Position numbers and translations under genes: made by a program. A DNA stretch of 64,000 nt from a candidate division FCPU426 bacterium (lineage in GTDB: Bacteria > Oederibacteriota > Muellerivitia > Muellerivitales > DAHXKG01). Below, one piece after another: positions 33,708 through 43,351 of the stretch (the stretch's first letter is position 1; the number at the start of each line of letters is the position of its first letter). The stretch spans positions 31,744-95,743 of the forward strand of contig DAHXKG010000009.1 in NCBI GenBank assembly GCA_027366525.1, in the 5' to 3' direction. The notes beneath the pieces are model-generated. The model saw only the letters and a list, made by a program, of their open reading frames with translations, was not told where the DNA came from and searched no databases.

Positions 33708-34681
33708 CCGTGGCGTTTTTCTCGTCTCATGAATTTAGTTAATACTAAACTACCCAGCATGGCAGAAAAAATAGGCCCGACTAAAACAGTGATTAGAGAA
33801 AAAGAAAGTAAAGCCGATTTGGAAATTTCTGGCGATAGAAAGAATAAAAACAAGGCAAACTCTCGTGTTCCAAACCCAAGAATAGAAACGGGAATAAACT
33901 CAGCCACAATAACCGAGGGGAGAAGCCGCACGAGTGATAAAAGGGAAATGGGAATTTGGAGAGCTAGAGCACATAAATAACCTCTAAAGATTGCGGATTC
34001 CCAAGCAAAGATTGAGAGGGCAAAGGGAATAATTTCTTGAACAGGGTCAGAAAAGAAAACTTGAAGTTTGGAATAAAATTCGGTTCCATGTTTTTGAAGT
34101 TCGGACGATAGGGTCGATGGGGTTAGCGTGGCAATAATGGGTCGAAAAATCGATTTCATCCATTTGGGATTTAGGCAAGCATACATCAGGAGCATGCCAA
34201 TGAGAATACCGGATAGAATGGCGAGTTCATAATTATAATTTTCAGATTGTACCACTAAAGAGAGAATGCCTAATAAGGCTAAAAATGAAAGACTGATTAA
34301 GTCATACGATTTATCGGCAATGTGTGTTGCTAAGGCGGGGAGTGTTCGTAAATTACTGGTTTTTTGTAGCACCAAGACGCGAGAAACGTCACCTAATTTG
34401 GCGGGTGTTAGGATGCCTAAAGGTTGGCCAGATAGGTAAACTTGTAAAGAATGCCAAAGTGTGATGTGAGCTTTCTGCTTGTTAACGAGTAATTTAAGTC
34501 TGAGCGCTTTGGAAAAAATTTCCGGTAATAAAAATAGTAAAGCCAAAAGCAACCATTTTATTTTTGAATTTTGAATGAGTAACCACGATTTTTGAATATC
34601 CACGTGTGAAACAATAAAGATGAATAAAGCAATCCCGATTAAGAAAGCCCATGATTTTAACTGTTGGAGAAATCGAAGCAT
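33704..34681 (-). CDS. UPF0104/lysylphosphatidylglycerol synthase-like membrane protein
   Basis: 325 residues with seven or eight hydrophobic segments. It has the conserved GQPLGILTPAKLGDVSRVLVLQK (split here) region with HIADKSYDLISL and PVSILGFGTREFALF typical of the UPF0104/AglD/MprF membrane domain. These proteins are thought to flip or present lipid-linked substrates; the function here is inferred from the glycan island. It overlaps the GT2 gene and follows the unknown gene at 34691 after 9 bases. Confidence 0.82.
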   Translation of the reverse strand: MLRFLQQLKSWAFLIGIALFIFIVSHVDIQKSWLLIQNSKIKWLLLALLFLLPEIFSKALRLKLLVNKQKAHITLWHSLQVYLSGQPLGILTPAKLGDVSRVLVLQKTSNLRTLPALATHIADKSYDLISLSFLALLGILSLVVQSENYNYELAILSGILIGMLLMYACLNPKWMKSIFRPIIATLTPSTLSSELQKHGTEFYSKLQVFFSDPVQEIIPFALSIFAWESAIFRGYLCALALQIPISLLSLVRLLPSVIVAEFIPVSILGFGTREFALFLFFLSPEISKSALLSFSLITVLVGPIFSAMLGSLVLTKFMRREKRHG

Positions 34682-34690
34682 GTGTTTGTT

Positions 34691-35389
34691 CTATGAGTGT
34701 GAAAGATTATGCGAAGTTAATCGGTATTTTGAGAAAGCAAGTTGGGCCGTTTGATTTGAGATGTCTCTTAAATCCTCCCAGTATTGTAATGTTGAATTAT
34801 ATGTGAGTGCGCGTAAAGTTAAACTGGTGAGTGCGTCGTTGAAATGCCAGGATCTTAAGATCGTATTTTTGGAAAAATAATCCGTGGAATCTCTGGATTT
34901 TTCAGACCAATGTCGATATTTAGATATCCACGAATGCAGTGGGAATTTTCGATTGTGCGAATGAATCCACATTGCGTTTATAAAATAGAGTCGTGAATGA
35001 TAAAACAGCAAATCCAAAGAGATGCAGTGTTGCGGGAGTGAAAAGATGGGTTTATGTAAGCTGACAATTTTAAAATTCGAGTTGTCATTAAAGGCTTGGG
35101 GAACAATGGGAGTGGGAAGCAACGCTTGGACTTGTTTGAGACTCATCCCTAAATGAAATTGAAAGATGTGGTGTGGGAGCGGGATTTTAGGTCCTCGAAG
35201 CCAGTTTTGTAAAATGCCAGTATTCCAAATAATGAATAAAAAAATGATAAGTCCCAAAAGAATCGAACTCGGTAGCTTCCATTGGCGATGGTAAACCACG
35301 GGTGCGCTAGAAGTAGTCGGTTGATGAACTTGAGGGGGTGCAGCAGTTCTCGTACGCGATGCTTTGCGTTTTTTAGGAGTCTTAGGCAT
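34691..35389 (-). CDS. Hypothetical single-pass membrane protein
   Basis: 232 residues, not recognised. A basic, Lys/Arg/Pro-rich N-terminal tail (residues 1-40) precedes one membrane helix (about 42-62, LLGLIIFLFIIWNTG) and a periplasmic C-terminal domain rich in His, Trp and aromatic residues. AAGGATGG sits 6 bases before the ATG. It lies between the UDP-glucuronate decarboxylase and the UPF0104 gene in an envelope glycan island, so a role in that pathway or in its scaffold is possible. No catalytic motif is visible. Confidence 0.7.
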   Translation of the reverse strand: MPKTPKKRKASRTRTAAPPQVHQPTTSSAPVVYHRQWKLPSSILLGLIIFLFIIWNTGILQNWLRGPKIPLPHHIFQFHLGMSLKQVQALLPTPIVPQAFNDNSNFKIVSLHKPIFSLPQHCISLDLLFYHSRLYFINAMWIHSHNRKFPLHSWISKYRHWSEKSRDSTDYFSKNTILRSWHFNDALTSLTLRALTYNSTLQYWEDLRDISNQTAQLAFSKYRLTSHNLSHS

Positions 35390-35480
35390 GCTTGACCATC
35401 CTTAAATGTATTTCAAAATATAAAGGTTATTCTATAAAAAAGTTTCAATGATTGTAAGTATTTCAATAAATTAATTCTAT

Positions 35481-36425
35481 TCACGATACGCGCGACTTGT
35501 ACCATTGAATGGTGTGAATTAAACCTTTCTCAAGAGCACAAGAGGGTTCCCAATTCAATTGGCGGTTTGCTTTAGCAATATCTGGTTTTCGACAAATGGG
35601 ATCATCGATTGGCAATGGTTTGAAAATAATTTTGGATTGTGTGTTTTCAACTAATTTGAGAACTAACTGGGCGAAGTTTTTGATCGAAATTTCAGTTGGG
35701 TTACCCAAATTGAAAATTTCTCCTTGAGTTTTAGGCAACCGCATGGCAGCCCAAATCCCCGAAATTAAATCCGATATATAACAAAAGGAACGTGTTTGAG
35801 AACCATCTCCATAAATACTAATGGGAATGGATTTTAGAGCTTGGACAATAAAATTAGAAACAACGCGTCCGTCAGATTCATTCAGTCGAGGACCATAAGT
35901 ATTAAAAATGCGAATAATGCGAGCATCGACATTGAATTTAGAAATGAATTCATAAATTAAGCTCTCGCCTAATCGTTTACTTTCGTCATAACAGGCTCGA
36001 GGACCATATGAATGAACATTACCCCAATAGGATTCTGGTTGTGGGTGAACCAAAGGCGAACCATAGATTTCAGAGGTAGAGGCAAATAAAAATTTGCATT
36101 GATTTTGACGCGCATATTCTAAAAGTTGATAAGTTCCTTGTGTGTTTGCAAAAATGGTTTGAAATGAATATTTGATATATGTATTTGGCGAAGCCGGCGA
36201 AGCCAAATGAAAGATCCAATCAACTTTGGGGAGCGAGGTTGGAAGTGGTTGCGTAATATCGGTGTTAATAAATTGAAAAGCCGGATTTTCAAGCAGTGAA
36301 CGAATATTTTCTAAATGCCCTGTTATGAGGTTGTCAAGACAAATCACTTGATGCTCTTGGGAAATTAAGAAGTCACAAAGATGTGAGCCAATAAATCCTG
36401 CACCTCCAGATACAAGGGATATCAT
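35481..36425 (-). CDS. UDP-glucuronate decarboxylase (UDP-xylose synthase)
   Basis: 314-residue short-chain dehydrogenase-type enzyme. NAD-binding GGAGFIGSHLCDFLI (residues about 7-21), the active-site helix with YDESKR (Tyr-x-x-x-Lys), and the subfamily signature FASTSEIYGSPLVHPQPE (split here) with YWGNVHSYGPRACYDE place it with bacterial UXS rather than dTDP-glucose dehydratases. It would make UDP-xylose from UDP-glucuronate. It starts the minus-strand glycan island. AAAGGA precedes the ATG. Confidence 0.9.
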   Translation of the reverse strand: MISLVSGGAGFIGSHLCDFLISQEHQVICLDNLITGHLENIRSLLENPAFQFINTDITQPLPTSLPKVDWIFHLASPASPNTYIKYSFQTIFANTQGTYQLLEYARQNQCKFLFASTSEIYGSPLVHPQPESYWGNVHSYGPRACYDESKRLGESLIYEFISKFNVDARIIRIFNTYGPRLNESDGRVVSNFIVQALKSIPISIYGDGSQTRSFCYISDLISGIWAAMRLPKTQGEIFNLGNPTEISIKNFAQLVLKLVENTQSKIIFKPLPIDDPICRKPDIAKANRQLNWEPSCALEKGLIHTIQWYKSRVS

Positions 36426-36565
36426 AGTGTCCTTTATTATTTGGGTTTTTATTGCATAAAGATTTATTTTATCATAATTTCAACAAATGAATTTGGATTT
36501 TTCTGAAATAGCTGGGGAATTTAAAGCGTGCAGTTCCATAATTCAGAAGATACCCGTTTAGTGAT

Positions 36566-37660
36566 TTATCTTAGAGGATAATCTGAACCACTATACGGAG
36601 AAACATTGGAGGGGGTGGGCGTCGGAGGAATAGGAACGACGGGCAGGGGATGGAGCAGTTTAAGTTTAAAAATAACGCTATTGGCAATATCGGTTATATA
36701 GAGATCTCCATTTTGAGCACTGGCAATTCCCATAAAATGAGGTGGATGTTTCAGGGGGAGATTGGCAGGGGCTTGCCATTGCCCAATATAATAAAATCGA
36801 TTATTATAAAATTCGACACGAGCTGTTGATCCATCAATGACAGCCGTAATCCCATTAGGGGTCACAACCACGCCAGCGGGACTTCTGAATTCATCAGGCC
36901 CACTTCCCAGCCATCCTTGGATCGTTACGGCGGTTGATTGAGCAGAAGGACTGTTAAAGACTTCTACGCGATCATTGCCGGTATCCGCAATGATGGCTTG
37001 ATCAATAAAATTAAGCGCCATGCCCATGGGACGTTGCAATTCTCCAGGTTGAGTCCCGAATTGCCCCCACGCAGATATAAATTGACCAAATGGGGTAAAA
37101 ATTTCAATGCGAGAATTGCCAGAATCTAATACCCAAATATTGCCGTAATAATCATGATCAATCGAACGAGGCGAATTAAAGTTTCCAGAGCCTTGACCGG
37201 GTGTTCCCCAGCTAGTAATGACCAGTCCTTGTTTGTTTAAGAGTACAATGCGATCATTTCCGGTATCAGCCACATAAATTTGATGATGAGCTGAAAGCAT
37301 GATTCCGGCAGGATGGAAAAAGTTAGGAGCCTCATCATAAATGGCACTGGTCCCCCACGAACCGTAAGTATTAATGACTTTTCCAGTTTTACTCCAAACG
37401 ACAATACGGTTATTGTAGGTATCCACAATATAAAGGTTATGCGGTCCAACCGCAATCGCATCGGGATGATCTAATTGATTGGGTGCAGTTCCATGAGTTC
37501 CTAAGATGGATGCCAAGACATAAAGTTGTCCGGACGATTCTTCATATTTACTTCCAAAGATGGATTTAAGGGTATGAATGACTTGGGCATGGGCAGTTGA
37601 AAATACCAGTAAGCCAACACAAAGAATCATTCCTTGGAAACGCTTTGTTCGATACATCAT
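36566..37660 (-). CDS. Secreted NHL-repeat protein
   Basis: 364 residues with a signal peptide ending near AHAQV. About five or six NHL units are visible (for example HPAGIMLSAHHQIYVADTGNDRIVLL, split, and RPMGMALNFIDQAIIADTGNDRVEVF), typical of peptidyl-glycine-like propellers. The C-terminus is Pro/Thr-rich (VVPIPPTPTPSNVSP). Unlike the propeller at 6766, its repeats are diverged. A scaffold or ligand-binding role is likely; the ligand is unknown. It has a 140-base gap to the glycan island and may be a separate transcript. Confidence 0.8.
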   Translation of the reverse strand: MMYRTKRFQGMILCVGLLVFSTAHAQVIHTLKSIFGSKYEESSGQLYVLASILGTHGTAPNQLDHPDAIAVGPHNLYIVDTYNNRIVVWSKTGKVINTYGSWGTSAIYDEAPNFFHPAGIMLSAHHQIYVADTGNDRIVLLNKQGLVITSWGTPGQGSGNFNSPRSIDHDYYGNIWVLDSGNSRIEIFTPFGQFISAWGQFGTQPGELQRPMGMALNFIDQAIIADTGNDRVEVFNSPSAQSTAVTIQGWLGSGPDEFRSPAGVVVTPNGITAVIDGSTARVEFYNNRFYYIGQWQAPANLPLKHPPHFMGIASAQNGDLYITDIANSVIFKLKLLHPLPVVPIPPTPTPSNVSPYSGSDYPLR

Positions 37661-37785
37661 AATTCTATGCTATGAACAATTACCAAAATGTCAATGATGA
37701 AAATTTTGACCTAGGGGTTATTAAAAAAAACGAAAAAAACTTCCATATAAATATATCAATGCAATCAGAATTATTCCGAAATAAA

Positions 37786-38277
37786 TTATCGTTCTAAGCG
37801 ACTTTGGCAGTTAATGCAACGGGTGGTCCAAGGAATAGCTTTAAGACGTGCCATCGGAATAGTTTTATGACAGATATCGCATTGGCCATATTTTCCAGAT
37901 TGAATTCGTTCAATGGCTTGTTCAATCCGTTCCATTTCAATCCGGTCATTTTCCATTAGCGTGACTGAAATATGCTGGTTGAGTTCGCCCGACCCATGAT
38001 CGGCCACATCGCCCGGGGTGGATTGAGTATCGGCCAGATCTTCACGAAGGTCATGTTCGAGATGATCCACTTGTCCCGTAATTTTATTTCGACGATTTTG
38101 TAATTCTTTTAACAATTCTCGAAAGGCGGGATTAATACGCAAGGTTTTTCTCACAGGCGCTTTATGATTGGCTGGGGCAGAGTTTTTTTTCAGATGGGGC
38201 TTATGGATCTTGGATTTTTTTTGAGGTGTTTTAGCTTTGCTTTTAGCTGATCGAGAGTTTTTGGAAGAGGGAGACAT
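37786..38277 (-). CDS. DksA/TraR-type zinc-finger protein
   Basis: 163 residues. Residues 1-55 are a disordered, Lys/Ser/Pro-rich tail. A coiled coil (residues about 62-120) carries GDVADHGSGE, where DksA proteins have their acidic tip. The zinc finger is CDICHKTIPMARLKAIPW, then CINC, the C4 TraR/DksA form. DksA homologues bind the RNA polymerase secondary channel and adjust transcription of stable RNAs and stress genes. The basic tail is not usual and may bind nucleic acid. The upstream neighbour is lemA, divergently. Confidence 0.88.
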   Translation of the reverse strand: MSPSSKNSRSAKSKAKTPQKKSKIHKPHLKKNSAPANHKAPVRKTLRINPAFRELLKELQNRRNKITGQVDHLEHDLREDLADTQSTPGDVADHGSGELNQHISVTLMENDRIEMERIEQAIERIQSGKYGQCDICHKTIPMARLKAIPWTTRCINCQSRLER

Positions 38278-38407
38278 GTTAGCAATCCTCCTAAAATTTT
38301 TTTATTTGATAAAATTAAAAATCAAACCAGTTTTTAAAGTTAAAGGCATAAAGGGTATCTAAACTATTATCAATAGTCAACATAAAAAATAAAAATTAAG
38401 GTGGGTA

Positions 38408-38435
38408 TTTACTTATGATCAAAAATTGGTAAGAT
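38408..38435 (+). promoter_or_regulatory. Possible promoter for lemA
   Basis: TTTACT (38408-38413) and TAAGAT (38430-38435) are separated by 16 bases, 48 bases upstream of the lemA ATG. Partial matches to the sigma-70 boxes only. Confidence 0.35.
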
Positions 38436-38483
38436 ATGGCTTTTAATTTATAAATAGTTGGTTTTCTTTTTTAGGAGGCATCT

Positions 38484-39035
38484 ATGTTGGCTTTGGAAAT
38501 CATCGGTGGAATTATAATTTTAATAATATTATTTGTCATTGTAACGTATAACAACTTGGTTAAATATCGACTGCAAGCTGATGATGCATGGAGTCAAATT
38601 GATGTTCAACTTAAACGGCGTCATGATTTAATTCCCAATTTAGTGGAAACGGTTAAAGGCGTCATGAAGTTTGAAAAAGATACGTTAACCCAAATCGTAC
38701 AAGCGCGAGCTAGTGCCGTAAATGCCTCCAATATACCGGATCGAATAAAAGCGGAAAATGATCTTTCTAGTGGCATGAGTCGTTTAATGGCTGTTTGGGA
38801 AAACTATCCTGATTTAAAGTCCAGCAAAAATGCACAACAACTTCAAGAAGAATTGGTTTCCACGGAAAATAAGATTGCGTATGCGCGCGGGTTTTATAAC
38901 GACATTGTGGCGAATTATAATGCCCAACTTCAACAGTTCCCCTCAAACATGGTGGCGTCCAATTTTCATTTTCAATTGAAAGAATTTTTAAAAGTGCCTG
39001 ATCAAGAGAAAGAAGCTCCTGAAGTGAAATTTTAA
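38484..39035 (+). CDS. lemA: LemA family protein
   Basis: 183 residues: an N-terminal membrane helix (residues 5-23), then the LemA coiled-coil domain with YNNLVKYRLQADDAWSQIDVQ (split), KRRHDLIPNLV and RGFYNDIVANYN. Its function in bacteria is unclear; LemA often sits with membrane M48 or HtpX-like proteases. AGGAGG precedes the ATG. The M48 protease gene starts 2 bases after its stop, so they are surely co-transcribed, matching the usual lemA-htpX pairing. Confidence 0.95.
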   Translation: MLALEIIGGIIILIILFVIVTYNNLVKYRLQADDAWSQIDVQLKRRHDLIPNLVETVKGVMKFEKDTLTQIVQARASAVNASNIPDRIKAENDLSSGMSRLMAVWENYPDLKSSKNAQQLQEELVSTENKIAYARGFYNDIVANYNAQLQQFPSNMVASNFHFQLKEFLKVPDQEKEAPEVKF

Positions 39036-39037
39036 AT

Positions 39038-40762
39038 ATGTTTTATGCCTTACCTGCAGAAACAGTTTATGAAGCAAAGCAACATTCGCGCAGACAAACG
39101 ATCTGGCTTTTTAGCATTTTAATTCTTTTGTATGTTTTTTTTATTGATTTGATGGTTTTTGTTGTGGCGAAAGTATTGCAATCATCCTCCCAACCCACGA
39201 CGTCATTTCCGCAATCAGCTCCCATGAACCCGCCGGCGTTACCTCCTCATTTCATGGTGACATGGTTATTTTTTTCAACACTCACGGCGATAGTTATTGC
39301 GATCATCCATTTTGGGATTGCACGAGCGAAATCGTTAGATGATTTACTAGCGCAACTGAATGCTAAGCCGGCAGATCCTGGCGATCCGAATCAAGCTACG
39401 TTTATTGATGTGGTTCATGAATTAGAAGCTGCAACGGGGCTTAAAAATGTTCAACCCATTGTACTATTTAATGCAGGGTATAATGCGTTTTCTATTCAAG
39501 ATGGTCATCATCAAGCGGCCATTGGAGTTACCGATGGGTTATTACGAAAATTAAATCGCAATGAGTTGGAATCGGTCATTGCACATGAAGCGGCTCATTT
39601 AATTCATGAAGATTCACGATTAACGACGACCGCTTGTTTTTTATTTTCTGTTTTTGGGAGCTTAAGTACCGGATTAGGTGAAGCTTTTGCGGTAGAGGAG
39701 TATGCGACGTTTCCGAGTAGTAATTCGAATGATGAAAACGCAGGGTGGGTTTTATTAATACTTTGGATTATTTCGCTTTTAGGTTATTTTTTGACTAAAA
39801 TTGTTTTTTTAACCATTTCCCGCGAACGTGAATATTTTGCGGATGCGGATGCAGTCCAGATGTGCAAGAATCCTTTCGCACTGGCAGAATCACTGTATAA
39901 GATATCGGATCAATATCGAGGGGGACAAGATGTGCGCACGAATACGTATTCAGCCTTGTTTATGATGAATCCCCAAGATTCATTGCGGGATGAACAAGAA
40001 GATCCACTTTCGGATCTTCTAAGTACGCACCCTCCCGTTCAAAAACGGTTAGAAAGGCTCTTGACTTGGGCGAAATCAGATTTATCGCATTTGAAAGCGG
40101 CAGTTGATCAAGAAGAACAACAGGAAGCAACCACTCAAGCAGAAAATTCAAGCAATCTTAAAAAATATTATGCCTATCAAAATAATCAATGGGTAGGACC
40201 GTATACCTCTGGGCAGTTACAAGGCTTTGGTTGGTTTGCACCTTCAAGTTGGATTTGTGCGGTGGGAAGCCAACAGGTGATGAAGGCTTCAGATCAGATG
40301 CAGCTTTTTTTACAAAATGCGTCTAAAAATTTAACTACTGCAGCACAGGAAATTCAATGTCCGCGGTGCAAACTTCCGCTTAAACCATATGCGTATGCAG
40401 GTTTGTCCATTTTACAGTGTGAACACTGCCAAGGTTATTTCTTTAAACCGACGGTGTTTGAAAAAATATTGGCTCAATGGAATCCTCAATGGGTTTCCGA
40501 TGCATCAAAGACTCCTGCGGATCTTTGGAAAAATTCAGAAAAGGGAACGACCGGAGCGGTCAATCACTTTTCACGGCCACAATGTTCATTGTGTCAAACT
40601 CCGATGGTCAAGAACATATATCAATTGCAACAACGAATTATTGTGAATCGGTGTCCAAAGGACTTTGCGATTTGGTTGGATCGTGGGGAACTGGAAACTT
40701 TTCAATCATGGTTTCAACGCTTGCCCAACAAATCAAATGACCTTCCTCCGCGCAAGCCATAA
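39038..40762 (+). CDS. M48 peptidase fused to GYF-like and zinc-ribbon domains
   Basis: 574 residues. Two N-terminal membrane segments (about 24-46 and 72-95), then an M48 metalloprotease domain with HEAAH at 183-187 and the third zinc ligand in SREREYFADADAV (Glu265). After a Gln/Glu-rich linker come a GYF_2-like domain (about 375-425, YYAYQNNQWVGPYTSGQL) and Cys-rich ribbons (CPRC at 441, CEHC, then CSLC near 515) resembling zf-TFIIB. HtpX-type proteases degrade misfolded membrane proteins; the added domains suggest peptide or partner recognition. It is much longer than HtpX (about 290). Co-transcribed with lemA. Confidence 0.88.
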   Translation: MFYALPAETVYEAKQHSRRQTIWLFSILILLYVFFIDLMVFVVAKVLQSSSQPTTSFPQSAPMNPPALPPHFMVTWLFFSTLTAIVIAIIHFGIARAKSLDDLLAQLNAKPADPGDPNQATFIDVVHELEAATGLKNVQPIVLFNAGYNAFSIQDGHHQAAIGVTDGLLRKLNRNELESVIAHEAAHLIHEDSRLTTTACFLFSVFGSLSTGLGEAFAVEEYATFPSSNSNDENAGWVLLILWIISLLGYFLTKIVFLTISREREYFADADAVQMCKNPFALAESLYKISDQYRGGQDVRTNTYSALFMMNPQDSLRDEQEDPLSDLLSTHPPVQKRLERLLTWAKSDLSHLKAAVDQEEQQEATTQAENSSNLKKYYAYQNNQWVGPYTSGQLQGFGWFAPSSWICAVGSQQVMKASDQMQLFLQNASKNLTTAAQEIQCPRCKLPLKPYAYAGLSILQCEHCQGYFFKPTVFEKILAQWNPQWVSDASKTPADLWKNSEKGTTGAVNHFSRPQCSLCQTPMVKNIYQLQQRIIVNRCPKDFAIWLDRGELETFQSWFQRLPNKSNDLPPRKP

Positions 40763-40935
40763 GCATTAAGGTGTTTGGGATTGAATGGCGTGCTTGCCGA
40801 TATTTATTTTGTTGCCTTTTTACAATTCATGGGTCGTTGCGAATGGGTGTGGTTTGGCAGATAGTGCAGTTGTCTTCAAGATTCAAACAGATTGAACGCA
40901 ACCCGAATTTTACGTTGTATTCGAAACGGACCGAA

Positions 40936-42345
40936 CTAGCCATAAGACTGAATGATTTTTTCGGCACTTTGAGTTCCGGAATGAATACAATCGGGTATAC
41001 CGCTTCCCACAAATCCATTTCCACAAATTTCGATTCCAGGCAGTTTTTTCAACATCGATTGAATTTTTTTCACTTTTTCCAAATGTCCAACTCGAAAAGG
41101 GCTCATAGCTTGTGCATGATAATGAAATTGTGACAGCATGGGAGTCCCCGAAATATGCAAAATTTGAGAAATTTCATTGATCAGTAGATTAATCGTTTCG
41201 GTTTCTCCATGTTCATGAAAATATTGAATGCCCCGTGGTGAGAGAAATAACCGAATTAATTCGAAAGATTCAGGGGATCGGAAATCGAATTTTCGACTGG
41301 CGAAGGTACAGCCAGAAAAATGTTTATTTTCCTTTTCAGGTACGACAAATCCGAAGCCATCAAGCGGATGGTGGATTGAAGCGCGAGGGTAAGCAAGATT
41401 CAGGGTAGCCGCTTCTTGGGAGGGCATGGACTGTAAAAGATGCGATAGGTCAGGATGTAGTGAGTGAAAAAGTGGAGCGGCATGAACGGGTGGAAGTGCA
41501 ATGATCAATTGATCGAAAGTGATGGATTTTTGAGGCCCTTTGAGGATCCATTGCCGATCGGAATTCCGCTGAATACTTTCAATGGGTGTATTCCATGAAA
41601 AACACGAGGGCGAAAGTTTTGATACTAAAGCAGTCACAAGAGTTTCCATGCCCTGTTTGAAAGATAAAAACAAAGAATAGCGAGCACCACTGACCCGTTT
41701 TGGGGGTAGGTAAGATGATTTTAAAAAGGAGCGTAAAATTGATCCATGATGAGTTTCCATTTCTCGAAATCTGGGGAAACACGCCTGGAGGCTTAACTCA
41801 TGGGGTGAGATATTGTAGATGCCGCTAATGAGCGGTTGGGCAATATTTTCCAAGATGTCTTTTCCAAAACGTCGTTCGACAAAACTTCCAATACTTTCAT
41901 CAGAATCGGATATCCGTTTAGGGATCATCCATTCCATGCCGGCTCGTAGTTTCCCGGAAAGGGGTAATAATGGCGAAAACATAAAGGGTAAAATTTTGGA
42001 TGGGGCCAAGAGAAAAAAACCCTCCGGAACAGGAATCAGTTGATTGCGTTTAAGGATAAATGAGTGCTTAAGGTTAGGATTAGTCGGAATCAATTGCGAA
42101 TCAAGATTTAGTTTTTGACATAATTGTAAGCCGCTGGGTTTATCAATGATGAAAGAATCCGGACCAGCTTCTAAAAGAAATCCATTTGAAAAAAAACTCT
42201 GAATGACCCCGCCGGCTCGAGCCTTTTTTTCAAAGAGGCGAATGGTTAAAGGGATTTTTTTTTCGACAGCCATCTCTTGTAGTCGAAAGGCGGCCGCCAA
42301 TCCACTAATACCACTTCCAATAATAGCGATTTTAAAGGATGACAT
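40936..42345 (-). CDS. hemG: Protoporphyrinogen/coproporphyrinogen oxidase, HemY type
   Basis: 469-residue FAD enzyme of the HemY family. The FAD-binding start is IAIIGSGISGLAAAFRL and RLFEKKARAGGVIQS. GPDSFI and the C-terminal FVGSGIPDCI are also family motifs. It oxidises protoporphyrinogen IX, or coproporphyrinogen III in Firmicutes-type pathways. Gene order hemDE-hemH-hemY here resembles hemEHY of Bacillus, so either pathway must be considered. Last gene of the heme cluster; 83 bases separate it from hemH. Confidence 0.93.
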   Translation of the reverse strand: MSSFKIAIIGSGISGLAAAFRLQEMAVEKKIPLTIRLFEKKARAGGVIQSFFSNGFLLEAGPDSFIIDKPSGLQLCQKLNLDSQLIPTNPNLKHSFILKRNQLIPVPEGFFLLAPSKILPFMFSPLLPLSGKLRAGMEWMIPKRISDSDESIGSFVERRFGKDILENIAQPLISGIYNISPHELSLQACFPRFREMETHHGSILRSFLKSSYLPPKRVSGARYSLFLSFKQGMETLVTALVSKLSPSCFSWNTPIESIQRNSDRQWILKGPQKSITFDQLIIALPPVHAAPLFHSLHPDLSHLLQSMPSQEAATLNLAYPRASIHHPLDGFGFVVPEKENKHFSGCTFASRKFDFRSPESFELIRLFLSPRGIQYFHEHGETETINLLINEISQILHISGTPMLSQFHYHAQAMSPFRVGHLEKVKKIQSMLKKLPGIEICGNGFVGSGIPDCIHSGTQSAEKIIQSYG

Positions 42346-42427
42346 GAGTATTCTCGAAAGGCCAGTAGTATTTTAATCGTTGCATCATATAAAACGGATC
42401 CCAAAATTGAACATGGGTAAAATCATA

Positions 42428-43351
42428 TTAAAATAAAATTTCTTCAACTAAGGAAGCTAAAGTGGCTATGAAGGAAGGATGAATTCCAGGGGTTTGAATA
42501 CGATGGAATTCAAGATCCAATTCCTGAGCGCGTTTTTGGACTAAAATGTCTAAATCATAAAGCACTTCAACATGATCTATTAAAAAACCAATGGGAGCGA
42601 CCCAAACATGGGTTTGAGGATTTTGGGTTTTGAAAAAATCGCCAATATCGGGTGTTAACCAAGGATCGGATGGTTTGCCACTCCGGCTTTGATAAGTAAG
42701 TTCAAATGGAATTTCTGGAAAAAATTGGGCGATCATTTGTGCGGTTTCGCGATATTGGGAAACGTAAGGGCACTGCTCCGCCATGGCTAAGGGAATGCTG
42801 TGCGTTGTGAAAACAAGCATAGACGAGCGAGCGGGCGATGCCTGCAATTGAATTTCAATATTTTGTTTCCAAGTGTGGATAAACCCCGGGCGCCGATACC
42901 ATGGAGGGGATAAAATAATTTGGGGAAGAACATAATTTTCTTTTTTTAATTGATTTAAAGCTTCTTCAATTTTCAATTGGTATTTTTCAAATGAGGCCGG
43001 ACTTTGAAAAGGCGCCATGATAATGACGAAAAGTTTTTGCAGTTGCTGTTGACAAGCGAGTTTTAAAGTAGTGTAAACAGAGGGTTCTGAATGTGCCAAG
43101 GCGACTAGGACCTTCTTGGGAATGCCGCGCGCTTTTAAAAGTTCGTGTAATTTTTGAGCTTGAAGCGTGATCAGAGGATTATAGGGAGAGACGCCTCCAA
43201 TTAATTCATATTGATGCAGGACTTGTAGGCGCCGTTGTTCGGGGACCTCTTTTCCACGAAGGACATCGGATAGAAAAGACTGAATTTGACTGGGATGGGT
43301 AGGTCCACCAAATCCAAGAAGCATGACCGCATCAAGCGTATTCGTAATCAT
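42428..43351 (-). CDS. hemH: Ferrochelatase
   Basis: 307 residues. Inserts iron into the porphyrin at the membrane surface. Visible: LLGFGGPT at the N-terminus, the metal-site His in FTTHSIPLAMAE and the PIGFLIDHVEVLYDLD motif with the second metal ligand (Glu). The length is the short, Bacillus-like form without a C-terminal extension or a [2Fe-2S] site. Start overlaps the hemDE stop (ATGA). Confidence 0.96.
   Translation of the reverse strand: MITNTLDAVMLLGFGGPTHPSQIQSFLSDVLRGKEVPEQRRLQVLHQYELIGGVSPYNPLITLQAQKLHELLKARGIPKKVLVALAHSEPSVYTTLKLACQQQLQKLFVIIMAPFQSPASFEKYQLKIEEALNQLKKENYVLPQIILSPPWYRRPGFIHTWKQNIEIQLQASPARSSMLVFTTHSIPLAMAEQCPYVSQYRETAQMIAQFFPEIPFELTYQSRSGKPSDPWLTPDIGDFFKTQNPQTHVWVAPIGFLIDHVEVLYDLDILVQKRAQELDLEFHRIQTPGIHPSFIATLASLVEEILF

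Noticed and set aside
40771..41133. Plus-strand open frame of about 120 residues
   Set aside because: It overlaps the hemG coding sequence on the other strand for most of its length, has no ribosome site and no recognisable domain.
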